A stretch of DNA of 64,000 bases, from positions 1,674,001 through 1,738,000 of the forward strand of contig NZ_AP021972.1 of assembly GCF_014168815.1 (NCBI RefSeq), written 5' to 3'. Of the stretch, positions 9,244 through 18,382 are shown in pieces. Position 1 is the stretch's first letter; each line of letters begins with the position of its first letter. The position numbers were made by a program, and so were the translations under genes. Source of the DNA: Klebsiella sp. WP3-W18-ESBL-02 (GTDB lineage Bacteria; Pseudomonadota; Gammaproteobacteria; Enterobacterales; Enterobacteriaceae). Under the pieces are notes generated by a model. It saw only the letters and a program-made list of their open reading frames with translations, was not told the origin of the DNA and did not search any database.

Positions 9244-10536
9244 GTGCTGTCAATCTTAGCGGCGCTACAAAGCCTGTCAGCGCGTCTGGCAGACGATTTT
9301 CCCGCGTTGCCCGGCACGCGAATCCTTGAAGTCGCTTTCCCCCTGAACGATGCCTTCGATCCGCTCGCCTGGCTCAATGGTCAGGCGGTCTGGCCGCAGT
9401 TTTACTGGCAGCAGCGCAGCGGCAAAGAAGAGATCGCCGCGCTGGGCGCGGTACGCGTCTTCTCCTCGCTGACTCAGGCCAATGATTTTCTGGCGATGCA
9501 GGCGCGTGACGATGTGCGCGTTTGCGGCATTAACGCCTTCACGCCGACCGAGGGCTCGCTGTTTTTACCCCGCCTGGAGTGGCGGCGCGAAGCGGGACGG
9601 GCGGTGCTGCGACTGAATGTGTGCAGCGACGTCTCGCTGGCGCAGGATGCGGCGCTGGCGCGGGCGTGCCTGGCATTGCTCACGGACCACCACGCGAGCG
9701 CGGCCTTAACCCTGCGTCAGGAGAGCGAAACCCATCGCCCGGGTAAAGAGGGCTGGTGCCGGCTGATTTCGCAGGCGACCGAGGCGATTCGTCACGGCGA
9801 GTTTACCAAAGTGGTACTGGCCCGGGCCACGGATCTCACCTTCACCCATGCGCCGGACGCGGGGGCGCTGATGGCGGCAAGTCGCCGGGTCAATTTCTCT
9901 TGCTATCATTTCTTTATGGCGTTTGATGCGCGGCGGGCGTTTCTCGGCTCGTCGCCGGAGCGCCTGTTCCGTCGGCGCGGCGTTGATCTGCTGACCGAGG
10001 CGCTGGCCGGTACCGTGGCGGCGCACGACGACCCGACGGTGGCGCAGCGGCTCGGCGACTGGCTAATGCGCGACGATAAAAATCAGCGCGAAAACGGCCT
10101 GGTCGTTGACGATATCTGCCAGCGTTTGCAGGACGTAACGCAAGCGCTGGACGTGTTGCCTGCCGAAATTGTACGCCTGCGCAAGGTGCAGCATTTACGT
10201 CGCCGCATCCAGGCGACGCTCACGCGGCCGGACGACGCGCTGTGTTTGCTGCAGCTCCAGCCAACGGCGGCGGTTGCCGGGCTGCCGCGCGCGGCAGCGC
10301 TGGCGTTTATTGAGCGCTTTGAGCCGTTTACCCGTGAAGCGTACGCTGGCTCCGCGGGCTATCTTTCTCGTCAGCAGAGCGAATTTTGCGTCACGCTGCG
10401 ATCGGCGAAAGTTGAAGACCGAACGGTACGCCTGTACGCAGGTGCCGGGATTGTCGACGGTTCCGACCCGGAGCAGGAGTGGCAGGAAATCGAAAATAAA
10501 GCGGCAGGGCTGCGCTCATTGTTGTTCTCTGAATAG
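9244..10536 (+). CDS. menF: Isochorismate synthase, menaquinone-specific
   Basis: A 430-residue enzyme converting chorismate to isochorismate, the first committed step of menaquinone synthesis. The C-terminal chorismate-binding domain shows KVVLARATD, FLGSSPERLFRR, EALAGTVA, the magnesium/active-site region RDDKNQRENGLVVDDI, and GAGIVDGSDPEQEWQEIENK, as in E. coli MenF (431 residues). The start is a GTG with GGGAGG five bases upstream; the reading frame continues upstream to 9142 but that extension has no family counterpart. It is the first gene of menF-D-H-B-C-E, with a 79-base gap before menD. Confidence 0.95.
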   Translation: MLSILAALQSLSARLADDFPALPGTRILEVAFPLNDAFDPLAWLNGQAVWPQFYWQQRSGKEEIAALGAVRVFSSLTQANDFLAMQARDDVRVCGINAFTPTEGSLFLPRLEWRREAGRAVLRLNVCSDVSLAQDAALARACLALLTDHHASAALTLRQESETHRPGKEGWCRLISQATEAIRHGEFTKVVLARATDLTFTHAPDAGALMAASRRVNFSCYHFFMAFDARRAFLGSSPERLFRRRGVDLLTEALAGTVAAHDDPTVAQRLGDWLMRDDKNQRENGLVVDDICQRLQDVTQALDVLPAEIVRLRKVQHLRRRIQATLTRPDDALCLLQLQPTAAVAGLPRAAALAFIERFEPFTREAYAGSAGYLSRQQSEFCVTLRSAKVEDRTVRLYAGAGIVDGSDPEQEWQEIENKAAGLRSLLFSE

Positions 10537-10615
10537 AACATTACCGACTCATATCAAAATCCTACGTTGTCGTAGTATTTATACTGAGCCGCAATCTTTG
10601 ATACCGGACAATTTC

Positions 10616-12286
10616 ATGTCAGTAAGCGCATTTAACCGACGCTGGGCGGCGGTGATTCTGGAAGCATTAACCCGTCACGGCGTGCGGCACGTTTGCATCG
10701 CGCCCGGGTCACGTTCAACACCGCTCACCCTGGCGGCGGCGGAAAACCGCGCCTTTATCCATCATACCCATTTCGATGAACGCGGCCTTGGGCACCTGGC
10801 GCTGGGGCTGGCGAAGGTGAGCCGAGCGCCGGTCGCGGTGATCGTCACCTCGGGGACTGCCGTGGCGAACCTCTATCCGGCGCTCATTGAAGCGGGCCTG
10901 ACCGGTGAAAAAATTATTCTGCTGACCGCCGACCGCCCGCCGGAGCTGATTGACTGCGGCGCAAATCAGGCTATTCGCCAGCCGGGGATGTTTGCCTCAC
11001 ACCCGTCGCATACCGTTTCGCTGCCGCGCCCGAGTCAGGACATCCCTGCTCGCTGGCTGGTATCGGTGGTTGACGATGCGCTGGGAGCGCTACACGCCGG
11101 CGGCGTGCATATTAACTGCCCGTTTGCCGAGCCGCTGTACGGCGACATGGATGAAACCGGCCTTGCCTGGCAGCAGGCGCTGGGAAACTGGTGGCAGGGG
11201 GAAAAACCCTGGCTGCGCGAGGCGCTGCATCAGGAAAGCGCGGCCCAGCGCGACTGGTTCTTCTGGCGACAGAAGCGCGGTGTGGTGGTGGCCGGGCGCA
11301 TGAGCGCCGAAGAAGGCAAGCAGGTGGCCGAGTGGGCGAAAACCCTGGGCTGGCCGCTGATTGGCGACGTGCTGTCGCAAACCGGGCAGCCGCTGCCCTG
11401 CGCCGATCTCTGGCTGGGCAACCCGGCGGCGGTGAACGAGCTGCGTCAGGCGCAGATCGTGGTGCAAATCGGCAGCAGCCTGACCGGTAAACGCGTACTG
11501 CAATGGCAGCTTGCCTGCGAGCCGGATGAGTACTGGCTGGTGGACTCGCTTACGGGCCGTCTGGATCCGGCGCACCATCGCGGGCGTCGTCTGGTATGCA
11601 ACATTGAGCGCTGGCTGGAACAGCATCCGGCGGAAAAACGCGCGCCGTGGGCCACCGTGATTCCTGCTATCTCCGCGCAGGCCTGGCAGACGGTTGCCGC
11701 GCACGGCGACCGCTTCGGCGAGGCGCAGCTGGCGCACCGTATTCATCGTTATCTTCCGCAACAGGGGCAGCTGTTTGTCGGCAACAGTCTCGTGGTGCGC
11801 CTGATTGACGCTTTAGGCCAGCTGCCCGCGGGGTACCCGGTCTACAGCAATCGCGGCGCCAGCGGTATCGATGGGCTGATTTCCACGGCTGCGGGCGTGC
11901 AGCGAGCCAGCGCGCGGCCAACGCTGGCGATCGTCGGCGATCTTTCCGCGTTGTACGATCTTAACGGTCTGGCGCTGCTGCGCCAGGTCTCGGCGCCGAT
12001 GGTACTGATTGTGGTGAACAACAACGGCGGGCAGATTTTCTCCCTGCTCCCCACGCCAGTGGAAGAGCGCGAGCGCTTTTACGCTATGCCGCAGAACGTT
12101 CATTTTGAACACGCGGCGAAAATGTTTGGTCTGAACTACCATCAGCCGCAGAGCTGGAGTGAGCTGGAGTCGGCGCTCGGCGCGGCCTGGCGCGCACCGG
12201 CGACGACGGTGATTGAACTGGTGGTGAACGACACCGACGGGGCACAAACGCTACAGCAGCTGCTGGCGCAGGTGAGCCAACTATGA
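10616..12286 (+). CDS. menD: SEPHCHC synthase (2-succinyl-5-enolpyruvyl-6-hydroxy-3-cyclohexene-1-carboxylate synthase)
   Basis: A thiamine-diphosphate enzyme of 556 residues, exactly the E. coli MenD length and nearly the same sequence from MSVSAFNRRWAAVI onward. It joins isochorismate and 2-oxoglutarate, releasing CO2. The N-terminal domain has the conserved APGSRSTPLT and FDERGLGHLALG (the glutamate that activates ThDP). The C-terminal cofactor domain has GDLSALYDLNGL and the VVNNNGGQIFS metal-diphosphate motif. The ATG at 10616 is chosen by homology; the frame is open much further upstream, but there it overlaps menF in another frame and is not protein-like. The stop overlaps menH by 4 bases. 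Confidence 0.97.
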   Translation: MSVSAFNRRWAAVILEALTRHGVRHVCIAPGSRSTPLTLAAAENRAFIHHTHFDERGLGHLALGLAKVSRAPVAVIVTSGTAVANLYPALIEAGLTGEKIILLTADRPPELIDCGANQAIRQPGMFASHPSHTVSLPRPSQDIPARWLVSVVDDALGALHAGGVHINCPFAEPLYGDMDETGLAWQQALGNWWQGEKPWLREALHQESAAQRDWFFWRQKRGVVVAGRMSAEEGKQVAEWAKTLGWPLIGDVLSQTGQPLPCADLWLGNPAAVNELRQAQIVVQIGSSLTGKRVLQWQLACEPDEYWLVDSLTGRLDPAHHRGRRLVCNIERWLEQHPAEKRAPWATVIPAISAQAWQTVAAHGDRFGEAQLAHRIHRYLPQQGQLFVGNSLVVRLIDALGQLPAGYPVYSNRGASGIDGLISTAAGVQRASARPTLAIVGDLSALYDLNGLALLRQVSAPMVLIVVNNNGGQIFSLLPTPVEERERFYAMPQNVHFEHAAKMFGLNYHQPQSWSELESALGAAWRAPATTVIELVVNDTDGAQTLQQLLAQVSQL

Positions 12287-13050
12287 TCCTCCATGCCGTC
12301 GCCGAGCGTGGCGACCCCGCGCAGCCGTGGCTGGTCTTTTTGCACGGTTTTTCTGGCGATCGCCACGAATGGCGTCCTGTGGGTGAGCGCTTCAGCGCGC
12401 TAAACCGCCTGTATATTGACCTTCCCGGACACGGCGGCTCGGACAATGTGCAGATAGGCGGCTTCGCTGACATGGACAAATGGCTCACGGCAACGCTGCT
12501 GAGTTACAACATACTCAACTACTGGCTGGTAGGGTACTCGCTGGGCGGCCGGGTGGCGATGCACTATGCCTGCTGTTCGCACCCGACAGGCCTGGCAGGC
12601 GTCATCGTCGAAGGCGGTCATCCCGGGCTCGCCGATGATGCCGAGCGCGCCGAACGCTGGAAAAACGACCAGCGGTGGGCGAAACGCTTTGCCCAGCAGC
12701 CGCTGGCGACGGTGTTTAACGCCTGGTATCAGCAGCCGGTGTTTGCCAGCCTGACCGCCGTACAGCGCGACGCTCTGGTGGCGCTGCGACAAGAAAACAA
12801 CGGCGTGGCGCTGGCGGCAATGCTGCTGGCCACCTCGCTGGCGGTGCAGGACGATTTGCGGCCTGCGCTGCAAACCTGCGCTTTCCCATTCCACTTTCTT
12901 TGTGGCGAACGCGATCGTAAGTTTCGTGCTATTGCCGAATCGCTTGCGCGGCCTTGCCATATTATTCGTGATGCCGGACACAACGCACACCGGGAAAATC
13001 CCGCGGACGTGGCGGCGTGTCTGGCGCAGATTTTGCCTGCTAACTTATAG
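12283..13050 (+). CDS. menH: SHCHC synthase (2-succinyl-6-hydroxy-2,4-cyclohexadiene-1-carboxylate synthase)
   Basis: A 255-residue alpha/beta-hydrolase-fold lyase that eliminates pyruvate from SEPHCHC. Motifs: FLHGFSGDRHEW near the N-terminus, nucleophile elbow GYSLGGRV, and the catalytic histidine in DAGHNAHRENP near the C-terminus. Length is close to E. coli MenH (252). The ATGA overlap with menD indicates translational coupling; menB follows after 8 bases. Confidence 0.95.
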   Translation: MILHAVAERGDPAQPWLVFLHGFSGDRHEWRPVGERFSALNRLYIDLPGHGGSDNVQIGGFADMDKWLTATLLSYNILNYWLVGYSLGGRVAMHYACCSHPTGLAGVIVEGGHPGLADDAERAERWKNDQRWAKRFAQQPLATVFNAWYQQPVFASLTAVQRDALVALRQENNGVALAAMLLATSLAVQDDLRPALQTCAFPFHFLCGERDRKFRAIAESLARPCHIIRDAGHNAHRENPADVAACLAQILPANL

Positions 13051-13058
13051 GACTCGCT

Positions 13059-13916
13059 ATGATTTATCCTGATGAAGCTATGCTGTACGCCCCGGCCGAA
13101 TGGCACGACTGTTCCGAAGGTTTTACCGACATTCGCTATCAAAAATCCGCTGACGGCATTGCCAAAATCACCATTAACCGCCCGCAGGTACGCAACGCGT
13201 TTCGCCCGCTGACGGTGAAAGAGATGATCCAGGCGCTGGCCGATGCGCGCTATGACGACAATATTGGCGTGATTATCTTAACCGGCGAAGGCGATAAAGC
13301 TTTCTGTGCCGGCGGTGACCAGAAGGTGCGCGGCGACTACGGCGGCTACCAGGACGACAGCGGCGTACATCACCTGAACGTGCTCGACTTCCAGCGCCAG
13401 ATCCGCACCTGCCCGAAACCGGTTGTGGCGATGGTGGCGGGTTACTCCATCGGCGGCGGCCATGTGCTGCACATGATGTGCGACCTGACCATTGCGGCCG
13501 ATAACGCCATCTTCGGCCAGACCGGCCCGAAAGTCGGTTCCTTTGACGGCGGCTGGGGCGCTTCTTACATGGCGCGTATCGTGGGTCAGAAAAAAGCGCG
13601 TGAAATCTGGTTCCTGTGCCGCCAGTACGACGCCAAAGCGGCGCTGGATATGGGCCTGGTGAACACCGTGGTACCGCTGGCGGATCTGGAAAAAGAAACC
13701 GTTCGCTGGTGTCGCGAAATGCTGCAAAACAGCCCGATGGCGCTGCGCTGCCTGAAAGCCGCGTTGAATGCCGACTGTGACGGTCAGGCGGGTCTGCAGG
13801 AGCTGGCGGGCAACGCCACTATGCTGTTCTATATGACCGAAGAAGGTCAGGAAGGTCGTAACGCCTTCAACCAGAAACGCCAGCCTGACTTCAGCAAATT
13901 TAAACGGAACCCGTAA
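13059..13916 (+). CDS. menB: 1,4-dihydroxy-2-naphthoyl-CoA synthase
   Basis: A 285-residue crotonase-fold enzyme, the same length as E. coli MenB and nearly identical. It cyclises succinylbenzoyl-CoA to form the naphthoquinone ring. The crotonase oxyanion-hole segments are visible: CAGGDQKVRGDYGG and the AGYSIGGGHVLHMMCDLTIAA region, with the active-site FGQTGPKVGSFDGG. The C-terminal helix FNQKRQPDFSKFKRNP is typical. Its stop overlaps the menC start (TAATG). Confidence 0.97.
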   Translation: MIYPDEAMLYAPAEWHDCSEGFTDIRYQKSADGIAKITINRPQVRNAFRPLTVKEMIQALADARYDDNIGVIILTGEGDKAFCAGGDQKVRGDYGGYQDDSGVHHLNVLDFQRQIRTCPKPVVAMVAGYSIGGGHVLHMMCDLTIAADNAIFGQTGPKVGSFDGGWGASYMARIVGQKKAREIWFLCRQYDAKAALDMGLVNTVVPLADLEKETVRWCREMLQNSPMALRCLKAALNADCDGQAGLQELAGNATMLFYMTEEGQEGRNAFNQKRQPDFSKFKRNP

Positions 13917-14881
13917 TGCGTCGCGCCCAGGTTTACCGCTGGCAGATCCCGATGGACGCGGGCGTGGTTCTGCGCGAGCGGCGGCTGAAAACCCGCGACG
14001 GGCTGTTCGTCTACCTGCGTGACGGCGAGCGTGACGGCTGGGGCGAAGTGTCCCCGCTGCCGGGCTTCAGCCACGAAACGCTGGACGACGCGCAGTCGGC
14101 GCTGCTGGCCTGGACAAACGCGTGGCGTCAGGATGACGCCGCGCCGCTGCCTGAGATGCCCTCCGTGGCGTTTGGTATCAGTTGCGCACTGGCCGAAATC
14201 AACGATGAACTGCCGCAGGAAGCGGATTTTCGCGCCGCGCCGCTGTGTACCGGCGACCCTGATGAACTGGTGCTCAAGCTTGCTGAGATGCCTGGTGAGA
14301 AAGTCGCCAAAGTGAAAGTGGGTCTGTACGAAGCGGTTCGCGATGGCATGGTGGTGAATCTGCTGCTGGAAGCCATTCCGGAGCTGACGCTGCGTCTTGA
14401 CGCCAATCGCGCCTGGACGCCGCTGAAGGCGCAGCAGTTCGCTAAATACGTTGACCCGGCGCATCGCGCGCGCATCGCTTTTCTTGAAGAGCCGTGTAAA
14501 ACCCGCGAGGATTCGCGCGCCTTTGCGCAGGAAACCGGCATCGCCATTGCCTGGGATGAAAGCCTGCGCGAGGCGGATTTTCGCTTTGAAGCCGAGCCGG
14601 GGCTGCGGGCGGTGGTGATTAAACCGACGCTGACCGGCAGCCTGGCGCGGGTGAAAGCGCAGGTGGCGGCCGCCCATGCGCTGGGCCTGACGGCGGTTAT
14701 CAGCTCTTCGCTGGAGTCCAGCCTTGGCCTCACGCAGCTGGCGCGTATCGCGGCCTGGCTGACGCCGCAGACCGTACCGGGTCTCGATACGCTGGATTTG
14801 ATGCAGACCCAGCTGATTCGCTGCTGGCCGCACAGCGCGCTGCCGTGCGGTGCGATTGAGGATATGGAGCCGCTGCTGTGA
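13916..14881 (+). CDS. menC: o-Succinylbenzoate synthase
   Basis: A 321-residue enolase-superfamily dehydratase (E. coli MenC has 320) that makes o-succinylbenzoate from SHCHC. Active-site elements: the KVKVG lysine pair, metal ligands in LRLDANRAW, FLEEPC and IAWDESLRE, and the second lysine region VVIKPTL. The start overlaps the menB stop by one base and its stop overlaps the menE start by four, so the genes are translated in a chain. Confidence 0.96.
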   Translation: MRRAQVYRWQIPMDAGVVLRERRLKTRDGLFVYLRDGERDGWGEVSPLPGFSHETLDDAQSALLAWTNAWRQDDAAPLPEMPSVAFGISCALAEINDELPQEADFRAAPLCTGDPDELVLKLAEMPGEKVAKVKVGLYEAVRDGMVVNLLLEAIPELTLRLDANRAWTPLKAQQFAKYVDPAHRARIAFLEEPCKTREDSRAFAQETGIAIAWDESLREADFRFEAEPGLRAVVIKPTLTGSLARVKAQVAAAHALGLTAVISSSLESSLGLTQLARIAAWLTPQTVPGLDTLDLMQTQLIRCWPHSALPCGAIEDMEPLL

Positions 14882-16239
14882 CCTTCACAAACTGGCCGTG
14901 GCGTCACTGGTGCGCGCAGCGCGGCGCGGCGGCGGCGCTGCGTTTTGATGACGAGACGCTGAGCTGGTCCACGCTGTGCCAGCGCGTTGACTCGCTGGCC
15001 GCCGGTTTGCAGGCACAGGGTGTCAGGGCAGGGGACGGCGTGGCGCTGTGCGCCCGCAACCATCCTCAGGCGGTGCTGGCCTGGCTGGCGCTGCTCCAGT
15101 GCGGCGCCCGCATTTTACCGCTCAACCCGCGTCTGCCCGCGTCTCTGGTCAGTGAACTGCTGCCGGGGCTGACCCTCAGCCATGTGCTTAATCTCGACGG
15201 CGAGGCGCACTACGATTTGCCTGTGCTGCGGCTGCGTAGCGCGCGCCAGTACCACGATGTTGGCTGGCAGGCTGAACGGCTGGCCTCCATGACGCTGACC
15301 TCCGGCTCGACCGGGCTGCCAAAAGCGGCGGTTCACCGCTGCGCCGCGCATCTGGCGAGTGCGGAAGGCGTGCTGAGCCTGATGCCGTTTAGCGAAGGCG
15401 ATTGCTGGCTGCTGTCGCTGCCGTTGTTCCACGTGTCCGGGCAGGGGATCTTCTGGCGCTGGCTGTTTGCCGGTGCGCAGATGGCGGTGAGTGAACGCCC
15501 GCTGGCCGATGCGCTGTCAGGCTGCACGCATGCTTCTCTGGTGCCTACGCAGCTGTGGCGGCTGTTTAACGACCGGCAGCCGCTCTCGCTCAAGGCGGTG
15601 TTATTAGGCGGCGCGGCGATTCCTGCGGCGTTGACGGAACAGGCAGCCGCTCGGGGGATCCGCACCTTCTGCGGCTACGGCCTGACCGAGTTTGCGTCGA
15701 CCGTTTGTGCCCGCGAGGCCAACGGCGGCGATGACGTGGGTACGCCGCTGCCCGGCCGCGAGATGCGGCTGGTTGAGGGCGAAATCTGGCTCCGTGCGAC
15801 CAGCATGGCGGCGGGCTACTGGCGTGACGGTGCGCTCGTGCCGCTGGTTAATGCCGAGGGGTGGTTCGCGACTCGCGACCGCGGTGAGCTGCATGATGGC
15901 CGCCTGCGGGTAATAGGACGGCTGGATAACCTGTTTTTCAGCGGCGGTGAAGGTGTTCAGCCGGAAGCGGTTGAGCGCGTTATTGCCCAGCACCCAGCGG
16001 TCAATCAGGTGTTTATCGTGCCGGTGGACGACGCCGAGTTTGGCCAGCGTCCGGTGGCGGTAGTGGACGGTGAAGCCGCGCTGGACTTGCCTGCGCTGGC
16101 CGCATGGGCCAAAGATAAACTGGCCGGTTTTCAGCAGCCCTGCCGCTGGCTACGGCTGCCCGAAACGATGAAAGGGAGCGGGATAAAAGTTTCTCGTCAT
16201 CAGCTCAGTCTCTGGGTTGCCGCGAAGTTTGCCGCATAA
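14878..16239 (+). CDS. menE: o-Succinylbenzoate-CoA ligase
   Basis: A 453-residue ANL-superfamily adenylating enzyme (E. coli MenE 451) that activates o-succinylbenzoate with ATP and CoA. The P-loop-like motif is TLTSGSTGLPKAAVH; later core motifs are FCGYGLTEFAS and the hinge GRLDNLFFSGGEGVQPE; the C-terminal lysine lies in MKGSGIKVSR. The start is GTG within the menC stop region. It ends the men operon. In E. coli pmrD and the arn genes follow; here yfaZ follows directly. Confidence 0.96.
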   Translation: MTFTNWPWRHWCAQRGAAAALRFDDETLSWSTLCQRVDSLAAGLQAQGVRAGDGVALCARNHPQAVLAWLALLQCGARILPLNPRLPASLVSELLPGLTLSHVLNLDGEAHYDLPVLRLRSARQYHDVGWQAERLASMTLTSGSTGLPKAAVHRCAAHLASAEGVLSLMPFSEGDCWLLSLPLFHVSGQGIFWRWLFAGAQMAVSERPLADALSGCTHASLVPTQLWRLFNDRQPLSLKAVLLGGAAIPAALTEQAAARGIRTFCGYGLTEFASTVCAREANGGDDVGTPLPGREMRLVEGEIWLRATSMAAGYWRDGALVPLVNAEGWFATRDRGELHDGRLRVIGRLDNLFFSGGEGVQPEAVERVIAQHPAVNQVFIVPVDDAEFGQRPVAVVDGEAALDLPALAAWAKDKLAGFQQPCRWLRLPETMKGSGIKVSRHQLSLWVAAKFAA

Positions 16240-16413
16240 ATCATATCCTGTGTTTATTTTGTTAATTTAATTCATTATTTTTGCGGATGTATGAGTCGTA
16301 ATTCGTTACAATCGCGGCGATTATTGCCTATTTCGTAGATTGAAACCGCGGTTTAACGCAGTACAATTCAGCGGTTTGTGGGATTTATTTTTGCTTTGCG
16401 TGAAAGGATGAAG

Positions 16414-16956
16414 ATGAAAAAGAGCGTGTTATTGAGTCTGGCGGGGCTGATGTTTGTCTCTGCGTCAGCGAGTGCTATCAGTATTAGCGGCCAGGCGGGT
16501 AAAGAATATACCAACCTGGGTTTTGGCATGGGCACCGAAACGTCGGGCCTGGCGTTAACCGGTAACTGGACGCACAACGATGACGACGGTGATGTCGCCG
16601 GTTTGGGCCTGGGGCTGAATATCCCGCTGGGTCCGTTCCTGGCAACCGTGGGCGGTAAAGGTATTTACACCGATCCGAAAGCGGGCGATTCCGGCTATGC
16701 GGCAGCGGTGGGCGGCGGCCTGCAGTGGAAAATCGGCGACAGCCTGCGTCTGTTCGGCGAGTACTATTATTCTCCGGACTCGCTGTCCAGCGGTATCGAC
16801 AGCTATACCGAAGCGAACGCCGGCGCGCGATACACCCTGATGCGCCCGATCAGCATCGAAGCAGGCTATCGCTACCTGAACCTTGCCGGCAAAGACGGCA
16901 ACCGCGACAACGCCGTGGCCGATGGCCCGTACGTCGGCGTAAGCGCAGCGTTCTGA
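16414..16956 (+). CDS. yfaZ: YfaZ family outer membrane protein
   Basis: A 180-residue precursor, the E. coli YfaZ length. A signal peptide of about 21 residues (MKKSVLLSLAGLMFVSASASA, cleavage before ISISGQ) precedes a mature domain of alternating glycine/aromatic beta strands ending in a terminal phenylalanine (VGVSAAF), the mark of a small outer-membrane beta-barrel. The ATG at 16414 has AAGG six bases upstream; the ATG at 16408 is too close to that site. Function is unknown. It is single, with its own terminator downstream. Confidence 0.88.
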   Translation: MKKSVLLSLAGLMFVSASASAISISGQAGKEYTNLGFGMGTETSGLALTGNWTHNDDDGDVAGLGLGLNIPLGPFLATVGGKGIYTDPKAGDSGYAAAVGGGLQWKIGDSLRLFGEYYYSPDSLSSGIDSYTEANAGARYTLMRPISIEAGYRYLNLAGKDGNRDNAVADGPYVGVSAAF

Positions 16957-16964
16957 TCCTCCCC

Positions 16965-16996
16965 GGCGCAGCGGCTACCGCTGCGCCCCTTTTTTC
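16965..16996 (+). terminator. Rho-independent terminator after yfaZ
   Basis: A perfect 10-bp GC-rich stem (GGCGCAGCGG / CCGCTGCGCC) with a 3-base loop is followed by CCTTTTTT. Confidence 0.85.
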
Positions 16997-17121
16997 CCTC
17001 TTAAATCCTCCGTTTGCGTGATTCACTTCTCCCCCTTCAGGTCAAAACGCAGGCGCGTTTTGTGATGTAACTCGAATGATTTTGTGTATAGTTAATCGTC
17101 CTCTTTTTAATGGAGAAAGTG

Positions 17122-18318
17122 ATGATAACGGTTGAGATGCTGTCCACCGGTGACGAAGTCTTATCGGGACAGATCGTCGATACGAATGCGGCCTGGCTGG
17201 CTGATTTTTGTTTCCAGCAGGGTATTCCGCTGTCCCGCCGCAATACCGTAGGCGATAACCTGGATGATCTGGTGGCGATTCTGCGCGAACGCAGCACGCA
17301 GGCTGATATTCTCATCGTGAACGGTGGTCTGGGGCCGACCAGCGACGATCTCAGCGCGCTGGCGGCGGCGACCGCCAAAGGGGAATCGCTGGTTATGCAT
17401 GAAGAGTGGCTGGCGTTTATGGAGCGATTTTTCAGCGAGCGCGGCCGCGTGATGGCACCCAGCAACCGCAAGCAGGCGGAAATCCCGGCCAGCGCGGAGC
17501 TGATTGATAACCCGGTGGGCACCGCCTGCGGCTTCGCCGTGAAGCTCAACCGCTGTCTTATGTTCTTCACGCCGGGCGTGCCGTCGGAATTTAAAGTCAT
17601 GGTGGAACGTGAAATTCTGCCGCGCATCCGCCAGCGTTACCCGGTTGGTGAGCCGCCGGTGTGTCTACGACTCACCACCTTTGGCCGCTCGGAAAGCGAC
17701 CTCGCCCAAAGTTTGCAGCATCTTGATTTGCCGCCGGGCGTGACGATGGGCTACCGCTCTTCCATGCCGATTATTGAACTGAAGCTGACCGGCCCGTCGG
17801 AGCATCGCGAGGCGATGCTGGCACTGTGGCCAGAGGTACAGAAAGTGGCCGGGGAAAGCCTGATTTTTGAAGGTACCGAGGGGCTGCCCGCGCAGTTGGC
17901 CCGCGTGCTGAAAGAAAAACAGCTGAGCCTGACGCTGAGCGAGCAGTTCACCAGCGGGCTGATTGCGCTACAGCTCTCCCGCGCCGATGCGCCGCTGCTG
18001 GCCAGTGAAGTGGTGCCGCCGCAGGATGAAACCCTGGCGCAGACCGCGCGCTGGGCCGCCGAGCGCCGCGTTAATCACTTTGCCGGGCTGGCTCTGGCGG
18101 TCAGCGGACTGGAGAGCGAGCACATTAATTTTGCGCTCTCGACGGCGGAAGGCACCCACGCGCTGCAGGTGAAGTTCAGCAATACGCGACACGGTTTAGC
18201 GATACGCCAGGAAGTGTGCGCCATGATGGCGCTGAACATGCTGCGCCGCTGGCTGCACGGCAAACCGGTTGCCAGCGAGCACGGCTGGATTAACGTCGTC
18301 GATTCGCTGGTACTCTAG
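17122..18318 (+). CDS. yfaY: CinA-like protein YfaY (nicotinamide mononucleotide deamidase-related)
   Basis: About 398 residues. The N-terminal MoCF/molybdopterin-binding-like domain shows LSTGDEVLSGQIVDTN, GGLGPTSDDLS and FTPGVPSEFKVM. The C-terminal CinA domain is degenerate, as in E. coli YfaY (400 residues). In E. coli, NMN deamidase activity belongs to the paralogue PncC, and YfaY's role is unclear. I place the start at the second ATG because GGAGAAA sits correctly before it; an in-frame ATG at 17110 would add four residues. Confidence 0.9.
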   Translation: MITVEMLSTGDEVLSGQIVDTNAAWLADFCFQQGIPLSRRNTVGDNLDDLVAILRERSTQADILIVNGGLGPTSDDLSALAAATAKGESLVMHEEWLAFMERFFSERGRVMAPSNRKQAEIPASAELIDNPVGTACGFAVKLNRCLMFFTPGVPSEFKVMVEREILPRIRQRYPVGEPPVCLRLTTFGRSESDLAQSLQHLDLPPGVTMGYRSSMPIIELKLTGPSEHREAMLALWPEVQKVAGESLIFEGTEGLPAQLARVLKEKQLSLTLSEQFTSGLIALQLSRADAPLLASEVVPPQDETLAQTARWAAERRVNHFAGLALAVSGLESEHINFALSTAEGTHALQVKFSNTRHGLAIRQEVCAMMALNMLRRWLHGKPVASEHGWINVVDSLVL

Positions 18319-18338
18319 ACGTCGGATGCGGAATGCAG

Positions 18339-18364
18339 GCCGGGTAAGCGCAGCGCCACCCGGC
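18339..18364. repeat. REP element between yfaY and glpC
   Basis: The imperfect palindrome GCCGGGTAAGCGCAGCGCCACCCGGC has the core of an enterobacterial REP (PU) sequence. It lies between two convergent genes, the usual position. Confidence 0.8.
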
Positions 18365-18382
18365 ACATCGCGGGCACCAGGC

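Noticed and set aside
10169..10615. N-terminal extension of menD into menF
   Set aside because: The extended part is arginine/cysteine-rich and out of frame with menF. The family start MSVSAFNRRWAA at 10616 gives the exact E. coli length.
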